DNA of 64,000 bases from Bromus sterilis. Taxonomy: Eukaryota > Streptophyta > Magnoliopsida > Poales > Poaceae. The notes under the pieces were generated by a model. That model was not told where the DNA came from, did not search any database, and worked only from the letters and a program-made list of their open reading frames with translations. A program made the position numbers and the translations under genes. The stretch spans positions 118,563,501 to 118,627,500 of the forward strand of contig OX465601.1 of NCBI GenBank assembly GCA_950022295.1, written 5' to 3'. Shown in pieces: positions 57,468 through 64,000 of the stretch; position 1 is the first letter of the stretch, and every line of letters begins with the position of its first letter.

Positions 57468-58601
57468 GAGTAACTCCAACGGCGCGACCCAAATGTCCGC
57501 TTTGGTCCGCCGGTGAGTGCTTGGGTCGCGGCGAACAAAAAAATCGGCCGCTCGGTGTCCTCCCCTGGCCCACCTGTTTGTGCCTTCTCCACGACACTGA
57601 TTACCCTGGCCCGCCTATTTGCGTCCCAGGCGCTCCCAGCGGTGTTTGTGTTTCCAATTTTTAGTCCCACCTCCTCGGCGGCCGAGGGATGCCCCGCAGG
57701 TGTTTATAAGGGGAACCAGTTTAGATGAGTTGTCTAGTAGTAGATCCGGGCATGGGCAGCCCGGCCCGACGACCCGGCCCAAGCCCGACCCGAAAAACCC
57801 GGGCCGGACCGGGTCGGGCTTGTCATTCGGGCCAGGCTCGGGCTTCACAATCGGGCTAAATACACTGATCAGGTCGGGCTCGGGCTTGCAGGAAACAAAA
57901 ATTAACAAAGGATTGGGCCGGGCTTGTCAGGCTTGGTCGGGCTTTGCCATGTTCGGGCCGGGCTCGGGCCCGATTTATGCAGCCCGATGGTTGGCCGGGC
58001 CGGGCTCGGGCTTGGAGTTTTCTACATCGGGCTTTCTCAAGCCCGACCCGATAAATGCCCGGGTTTATCTAGTAGCAAAGTTAGAAGAGGGCGTGATCTG
58101 GCGAGTTGTATATTGGTCCTATACATGTAATAACATAAAATAAAAGGTTTCCTGTTAACACATGTATATCACCAAAATACAACTCATACGTGAATGGTCT
58201 AAACTAATATTGCTACTATTTTTATGCTTGTAAAAATAATATAGCAAATTTAGTCTAATTGATGTGATGTGTACGTTTAAAACATACAAATCACATAAAT
58301 TAAATCTAATCTAACTATATTATTTGAACAATAGTCCATCCCGACCTCTCCTTATAAACACATGTGGGCGTCCCTCGGGTGCCGAGGTGGGACTAAAAAT
58401 TGGGGACACAATCACCGCTGGGAGCGCCTGGGAAGCAAACTGGCAGGCCAGGTTGGTTAGATCGAGCTGGCCGAAATGCGTCGCGCCTGCACCGTTGGGC
58501 GGAGCGATTGGCGGACGACGGAACCGGTCCGTTTCGTGACCCAGACGGACAAAAGACGTACAAATTGGTGGTCCGTTTGGATCGCACCCTTGAATTTGCT
58601 C
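57468..58601. mobile_element. Foldback MITE with ~260-bp inverted arms, flanked by TAA
   Basis: 57468-57725 and about 58335-58601 are inverted copies; for example CCCAGGCGCTCCCAGCGGTG at 57626 pairs with CACCGCTGGGAGCGCCTGGG at 58412. TAA flanks it at 57465-57467 and 58602-58604, fitting a Harbinger-type three-base duplication. A hAT-type MITE is nested inside it. Confidence 0.65.
57741..58067. mobile_element. hAT-type MITE with 8-bp target duplication TCTAGTAG
   Basis: Ends TAGATCCGGGCAT and inverted ATGCCCGGGTTTA; TCTAGTAG stands at 57733-57740 and 58068-58075. The interior is built of CGGGC/GCCCG phrases (GGGCCGGGCTCGGGC), as in other hAT MITEs. Confidence 0.8.
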
Positions 58602-58798
58602 TAATAATCTCGTCACCCGGATTCAGTTTCCACGGATGAAACTATGATGTTGTGAATGAAACTATTTATTTCAAAATGAGCAAGTTTATATTTACTTTTC
58701 CTTTCCTTCAAAAAGGAGCAACTGTCACCTCTACCAACAAGATCACGCCGAGTGATGTAAAGCGCATAGATGAGAAGATAAAAACGAGAGAAGTAAAA

Positions 58799-59810
58799 AT
58801 TGGGATGAAGTTAAACATAGGATAATCCTATTGGGGTCTGATTCTAAGCATGATGTGGTTTCCTGGGGACTTGGCAAAAAGAAAATCTTTACTACGAAGT
58901 TGGTTTATGACTTATTGGAATCTCAATTACATGGGTGTGATTATCGGTGGATCTGGAATGCGAAACTGCCACTGAAAATACGAATTTTCATGTGGCAGAT
59001 GCATCAGGATGTTATCCTTACTAGATATGTGATGAGGAGGAAAAATTGGCAAGAAAATCCAAAATGCTCCTACTGTTTTGGATATGAATCCTTAAACCAT
59101 CTTTTCTTTGAATGCCCTATTGCTAGAGTATCTTGGAGGGTTGTGGCTTCTGTATTTAGAGTCGATTTTGGCCCTAATAACATTTGGCAATTTTTTGCTT
59201 GGTGCTATGTTGTATTTTCTGGCGGTGAACAGTTTTATACGGTGGGCTTGGCTGCCATTTGTTGGGCAATTTGGAATGTCCAAAATCGCATCACTTTTGA
59301 ATCTAAGAGACTGAAATGACCTTTTGAGGTTACTTTCTTAGCTTGTGCCAATATTCTATATTGGGCAGGTTTGCAGAAGGAGGCGAGCGACGTTGAAGAT
59401 CTGAAGAGGGGCGCAGAGTTGCTTCGGACCAACGCAACACATATGATGAGGACTTGCGGCGCTGTGCTGGAGAACAAGTGAAGTTGCTGCTTTCGTCTAC
59501 TCATGTGCTTTTGGAGATGTTTCTGTCGATTCCTAGTAGTTGATGGCTTGTATTGGTGTATATCCTGATCGAGGTGTGACCTGTTAAGACTGTTACTATG
59601 TTAGCTCTCGGATAAACGAACCGAACCTACTCGGTTTTTGCCCCATGGCTGAGATTTGATTTACAGATCTTTACGTTGTGGATTTCCCAGTAGGTTGGTC
59701 GCGTTTAACCTATGCTTCTTTAATTTTTATGCTTAATTTGGTGGTTCTTGAACTTTGTATTTCCGTTAATCTGATTAATGGAAAGGGGTTTGTATCCGGT
59801 TCAGAAAAAA
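58799..59810 (+). mobile_element. 5'-truncated LINE with zf-RVT domain
   Basis: Contains the end of a LINE ORF2 (below) and a 3' UTR ending ATCCGGTTCAGAAAAAAAAG. AAGTAAAA occurs at 58791-58798 and 59811-59818, a probable target duplication, though the poly(A) makes the right limit uncertain by a few bases. Confidence 0.65.
58831..59478 (+). pseudogene. LINE ORF2 C-terminus (reverse-transcriptase zinc-binding region)
   Basis: The segment WIWNAKLPLKIRIFMWQMHQD followed by CSYCFGYESLNHLFFECP is the zf-RVT (PF13966) signature that closes plant LINE ORF2 proteins. A TGA at 59317-59319 interrupts the frame; the same frame then continues with LACANILYWAGLQKE to a stop near 59478. The catalytic reverse transcriptase and endonuclease are missing. 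It is a dead fragment. Confidence 0.75.
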
Positions 59811-59923
59811 AAGTAAAAGTAGTGAGCGCGTCAGTATGCTTTAATGTAAGAAACAGAAACCTTGCACGAGAATGGCAAACCTTGCACCAAGAAAAGAGAC
59901 GAGGAGGAAAACGCAGCGACTGA

Positions 59924-59929
<6 letters not shown>

Positions 59930-59958
<29 letters not shown>
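59930..59958. repeat. GA microsatellite
   Basis: An uninterrupted AGAG run of about 28 bases in the presumed leader or promoter of the MATH gene. Confidence 0.85.
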
Positions 59959-59960
<2 letters not shown>

Positions 59961-60117
59961 CTGCCGGGCAAGTGCTCTTCCTCTTTGTGACTGTGGAGAG
60001 CGTGGAGAGGCGACCATCCCCTGCTTCTACTTCCATTAAAACCCCACTCCCCTCGCACCTCCGGGACCCCGAAGAACGCCGAGCAAGCCTATTGTGAGTT
60101 ACTCTCATTCTTCCCTC

Positions 60118-60419
60118 AAATCCAGGTCTCTCTCTCTTCCTTCGCTTCTTCATGGAAGTCGCGAATCCCACCTCTTTGCCGCACTTGGCATCCTACTGTT
60201 CTTCACTTTTTCTTCTGGAGTAGAGGGTTTTTCAGAGTGCCAGATTTCCCCCCTTTTTTCACGAAATCCAGGTCTCTCTCTTCGTTCGCTTGTACATGGA
60301 AGTGGCAAATCCCATCTCTTTGCCGCGCTTGGCATCTCGCTGTTCTTCGCTGTTTCTTCTGGAGTCGAGGGTTTTTCAGAGTTCAAATTTTTCCTTTTTT
60401 CTCTCTCTCTCTCACGAAA
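60118..60419. repeat. Tandem duplication (~146-bp unit) in the leader of the MATH gene
   Basis: 60118-60263 and 60264 to about 60419 both begin AAATCCAGGTCTCTCTC and share TTGCCGC-CTTGGCATC and GAGGGTTTTTCAGAG. The copies differ at a number of positions. They lie after a likely donor (ATT|GTGAGT at 60094), so probably in the first intron. Confidence 0.8.
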
Positions 60420-60762
60420 ACAGGGATTTCAGGGTTTCGCGCTGCAAGTTCTTGGCTTTCTTTCGTAATCGATCGAGGGGCGAGGGGTAAAGCGCCTAGC
60501 TTTTTAATCGACCTGCTTGTGTATAGGGATTTTCTACTTCTTGTTCTCTCCTTTAATTTTTTTCGCGGGTAATGATTTTTACACGGCGTGGTAATTATAT
60601 TTTAACCAAAGATTGGCTCTACCTTTGAAGATCCTGTATGTTCTTAACCATGCCTTATGGCATGATATCACTTTTCTTGTACACCGTGGTTACTAGTAGT
60701 GGTTTTAAAAGATGATGTGCTCCCTTTCCCTGAGATGTGGCATGATTTAATCGCACTTGCAG

Positions 60763-60813
60763 AGGAGGAGAGAAGAGGAAGGGGCAGATCTATGGGCAAC
60801 TGCAAGAGTTCAT
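60763..60813 (+). other. Possible 5' exon of the MATH gene with ATG (MGNCKSS)
   Basis: A TTGCAG acceptor precedes 60763 and a GTATGT donor follows 60813. The ATG at 60792 gives MGNCKSS, which fits an N-myristoylation/palmitoylation start (Gly2, Cys4). Its phase does not join the next exon at 61341 without an early stop, so at least one exon between them seems to be lost. Confidence 0.4.
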
Positions 60814-61350
60814 GTATGTATTCCTGGTCAATCGTCATGTTTGGACTGTGTCTTTTATAAACTCGAAGTTAGATGCAATTTACAGCATTAATTCCCTGGC
60901 AAAGTCAAGTTAAGAATATGAAATCCTAGCTCTGATTTGAAGAAGCACTTTCCCTCACCATCATGTTGATATATTGATACCTTGTTGATTAGTAACAGGC
61001 TACTGATATAGAAGAAACTACAAGTATCTTCTGCCTTGTTCTGCCCTTGGTTGGTTACATGAATAAATTATCACAAATAAATGCATTCCAGGGTTTGATT
61101 CATATAATCAGAACATAAAGAACGAATTATATGTTATCCATATACCCATTAATTTAGGATGCTCTTTACTTACATTGATTTTTTGATCGATGTAATCAAA
61201 TTAGCAATCACAATCTCATAAACAAACAGTCAAACACTAAAGCTTGATACGGTGCATGAAGTGAAGAAATTGACTTCAATCCCACTTTAGTTATAAATTC
61301 TAGACTGACTTTGGTTTCTTCCCATCATTTCATTTACCAGGTACCTGCAA

Positions 61351-63471
61351 ATGATTCCAATGCATAAAGAAACTGGTTCTGGAACTCCATATGTTGCTCT
61401 TCGTCTTAAGCTATCCAAACTAAGCTTGGTGCCAGGTCACACGGCGCATGTGGTGTTTGAGTTGTCAATATACAACCATTCAAAAGGAATGTACTGCGGA
61501 TGCAAAGGTAGTCTCATGGTTTTTTTTTTCAAGCACATCCATTCTATTACAGCTAGGAGCCCATACTCTGTGTGTTTTAAGTTTGAGATATACGTAAATC
61601 CCATGCTTCCATCATTACAAGTGAATGTCTGTAATTTCATAATGCGATCGAATATTACTTCCCCCATGAAGAGGTCGCTTTGTATTTTATTTGCTGTTAT
61701 GTTTGTCTGATTCGGACTACATACACATGTTGTCTTCAAATTTGATCATCATTGTTCGGATGTAATTCACTATCTTGATATCTTTTTGCTTTCTGAACTG
61801 GGGTGAAGGTTGGTTAGTGGGGGTTGGTTATATATTATTTGGCATATTTGCACCTTTCGTACAAGTTATTTTTTCTCTAATCTTCTGACCTCTACATAAA
61901 TGCAGCTAGCTACGACTTTGATTTCAAGAATACCTACTCGAAGGAGCAATGCTTGATTCCTCTTCAGGAGCTACTGAAATCATCTGCTTTTCTAGTTGAT
62001 GATAGCTGTGTCTTTGCTGTGGAGATATTAAAAATTGACGTCTCCTCTCCTGAAAAGAAGGCTGTTGTGGTTCAGAAGAAGGCTACCACAGTTCAGAATC
62101 TCTTTGTCCAGAAGAAGGGATTCGTCAAAGGGACATACACTTGGACCATGAACAATTTCCTTGAATTCGACTTGAAGCACTTCGTCCATTCTCCTACATT
62201 TCGAGTTGGCGGACTGAAATGGTATACATCTGTTACCCATTAGGCGGTTACATCACAAATGATTTATATAAATAGTGCATGTGTTATCCAACATTTTCGC
62301 CTATATGTATCCTTTTAGCTTACCAGTTAGGCAGTAACATCATAAATGGTCAGTTTACTAACTTCATAGTGAACAGAAGCTTCTTATTTAATGTTTTATG
62401 CCAATAGACATTAGCGATGACCAGATTTTTCTGCAAGGCAAGGTCCTTCCGATATTCCAACTGGATATTTTAGCTTGATCTCTAAGCATGCAACCAAAGA
62501 ACTACACTTCTAGCATATTTACAGATATGCGGTTTCACATTCCAATTTCGAAAAGGGTTTTTTAATTATGGTGTAACCAAATTCAGTAACAAAATTGAAA
62601 CAATGTAGTAATAAAATCTATGTCGGCGTATAAAATTTCATGGTCACATTATGCTGGTTAGTTTCCAGAAATTTCATTCTCATGTATATATTTGGTACCA
62701 CCGGTTCTTGTATGTGTCAGATACCATTAATTATTTTCTCAAACTGTTTTTGCGTAATACTCCCTCCGTTTCAAAATAACTGTCTCAACTTTGTACTAGC
62801 TTTAGTACAAAGTTGTACTAAAGCTCCGACAGTTATTTTGGAACGGAGGGAGTATTTTATTATCTGTACTGTAGTCATGCTTTGCTAGTACATTTGTAAT
62901 GCCACCAATTTGTGTCCAAAATTAGTGGCTGGCTACACGCCTACACCCAAGTTCAGCCACAACTTTCTGATGTGAATAACTAACTACATTCTTCAAATGC
63001 ATTTTCTCATTATATTTGAAGTGTCACTTCCCATTTTTGTCAACAGGTACATTGGCATGTATCCGCGTGGTGATAAGTACAGCACAAATTGCCTCAGCTT
63101 GTACTTATGCCTGCATGCCTCGGATGAGCTCCATCTCGAGTCCAAGAAGGTGGCGCTAATGACTCTGTCTATCCTGGACCAAAAGAATGGGAAACACTTG
63201 ACTCTAAATTCAGGTTCAGCTCTCTCCTTAGCAAGTATCAGTGCTACTGATATGTGTGATTCAAGCAGATAGTGTCTGTAACCTCATGATTGCTAAAGTT
63301 AATCTTACTTTTGTGGTTATGGCAGGTCTCTTCGTGTGTGGACACGGATGGGGATGGCCTAACTTTCTTGGACTCAATAAGCTCAAGGACCCGTCGGGAG
63401 GCTATGTTGTAGGATCGAGCTGCGTTGTGAAGGCAGATCTCACTATCGTTGGTTCATCCAATTGCGTCTAG
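61351..63471 (+). CDS. MATH (TRAF-homology) domain protein, N-terminally shortened
   Basis: Four exons join in phase: 61351-61507 (upstream acceptor at 61340), 61906-62221, 63047-63213 and 63326-63471, ending in TAG. All introns are GT-AG, giving 261 residues from the ATG at 61351. Residues 1 to about 95 are the C-terminal part of a first MATH domain (GTPYVALRLKLSKLSL through SCVFAVEILKI). A Lys-rich linker follows, then a complete second MATH domain (YTWTMNNFLEFDL... FRVGGLKWYIGMYPRGD... CLSLYLCL... GHGWGWPNFLGL... SSCVVKADLTI). MATH domains bind peptide ligands, and in plants such proteins often act in ubiquitin-linked degradation or at membranes. No BTB or protease domain follows. The first MATH domain lacks its opening strands, so the copy may be a degraded gene or start at this internal ATG. 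Confidence 0.75.
62760..62852. mobile_element. Stowaway MITE in a MATH-gene intron
   Basis: CTCCCTCCGTTTCAAAATAAC and its inverted copy GTTATTTTGGAACGGAGGGAG enclose 93 bp, with TA on both sides (62758-62759, 62853-62854). The two halves can pair almost fully. Confidence 0.9.
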
Positions 63472-64000
63472 ATCTTTACCTCATGGCCTGATGGAGAGAC
63501 GATAATGCACGTTCATCCTATTACTAACTAGACTTATATATGAGACAATGGTGTGGTATAACTACTGAGAACTTGTGGGATGATTAGTAGTGATGAGCCT
63601 GATTTGAGAAGTGATGTATGGAACAGAAATATGTTATTGTTAGTACTTGAATATGCATGGATGATGCAACTGTGTCAGTCAGCTTGTCCGGATACATGGA
63701 TGTTTGAGTTAGCTGAAGCATGTTATCTCTCGATTAGAGCATGAATCGTGGTTCCATTCCACGTAAAGCACTCTGCGTCCATTTGTGTCGATCCCATGGA
63801 CCAAGAGTTAGTTAACTCCTAGTATCCAGTCTGGGCAACTGTGCCTTGCAAAGTGCTTCATGCACAATTGTAACCTGAACTCTAATGAAGTCAGAAGTCA
63901 TGAGATTGTCAGGGATGCCATCATTAATAATCCGAGTTTGAATAATATTGGTGGCCAAAGGTTCAGCAAAAAGATTTTGAACAAGATTAGCATTTTAAAC
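63472..64000. other. 3' UTR and downstream sequence of the MATH gene
   Basis: No further gene or repeat is recognised. The transcript end probably lies within the first few hundred bases, but no clear AATAAA was singled out. Confidence 0.4.

Noticed and set aside
58831..59319. Zinc-finger protein gene
   Set aside because: The CSYC...NHLFFEC pattern is the LINE zf-RVT tail; the frame lacks a start and is flanked by a LINE 3' end and duplication.
1..64000. CRISPR array, bacterial operon, rRNA or tRNA genes
   Set aside because: No spaced short repeats of CRISPR type and no tRNA or rRNA signatures were seen; tRNA-like motifs found are retrotransposon primer sites.

Overview
The window looks like repeat-rich intergenic DNA from a large-genome grass, most likely Triticeae (wheat, barley or a relative). 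It carries a copia-type LTR beginning TGTTGGAAATATGCCC (the BARE/Angela-like start), Athila-like LTRs beginning TGATACGTC with a tRNA-Asp-type primer site, Stowaway MITEs with CTCCCTCC ends, and several CACTA transposons. These are recognitions from memory, not database matches. Only two host genes are convincing: a DUF3615-like gene on the minus strand (exons 29312-28574 and 23830-23594) and a MATH-domain gene on the plus strand (61351-63471).

Region 1-22608 is a nest around one Tat-lineage Ty3/gypsy element. Its pol (connection/RNase H, then integrase) starts at 5703, because the 3' part of a CACTA transposon (1-5702) has jumped into the reverse transcriptase region. Downstream of integrase lies a long antisense reading region (12818-8930) resembling the Transposase_28 (PF04195) gene known from Tat elements. 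The 3' LTR (from 13528, ending 22608) is split by an 8.2-kb non-coding copia-type element (13556-21791, target duplication AGGGT).

Region 22609-29943 holds the DUF3615-like gene. Its last intron is filled by a 4.65-kb non-autonomous CACTA (23915-28566) that carries its own ~668-bp tandem array.

Region 29944-54288 is a stack of Athila-like elements. A truncated LTR (29944-31144) is followed by element B (31285-49976, duplication GCACC). B contains element C (33697-45773, duplication TTAGT), and C contains element A (34885-43066, duplication GCCAC). To the right is an internally deleted minus-strand relative, element D (50162-54288). None of these carries reverse transcriptase or integrase, so all depend on an outside partner.

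Region 54289-59810 contains a probable LINE 3' end with a small CACTA inside it (55110-56572, duplication ACT), a MITE cluster including a foldback element with a nested hAT-type MITE, and a 5'-truncated LINE.

Region 59811-64000 is the MATH gene: GA-rich leader, a possible non-coding exon, four well-spliced coding exons, and a Stowaway MITE in an intron. The beginning of its first MATH domain is missing. Coordinates of transposon ends come from matching terminal motifs and target-site duplications by eye. Family names are established knowledge applied by inference.
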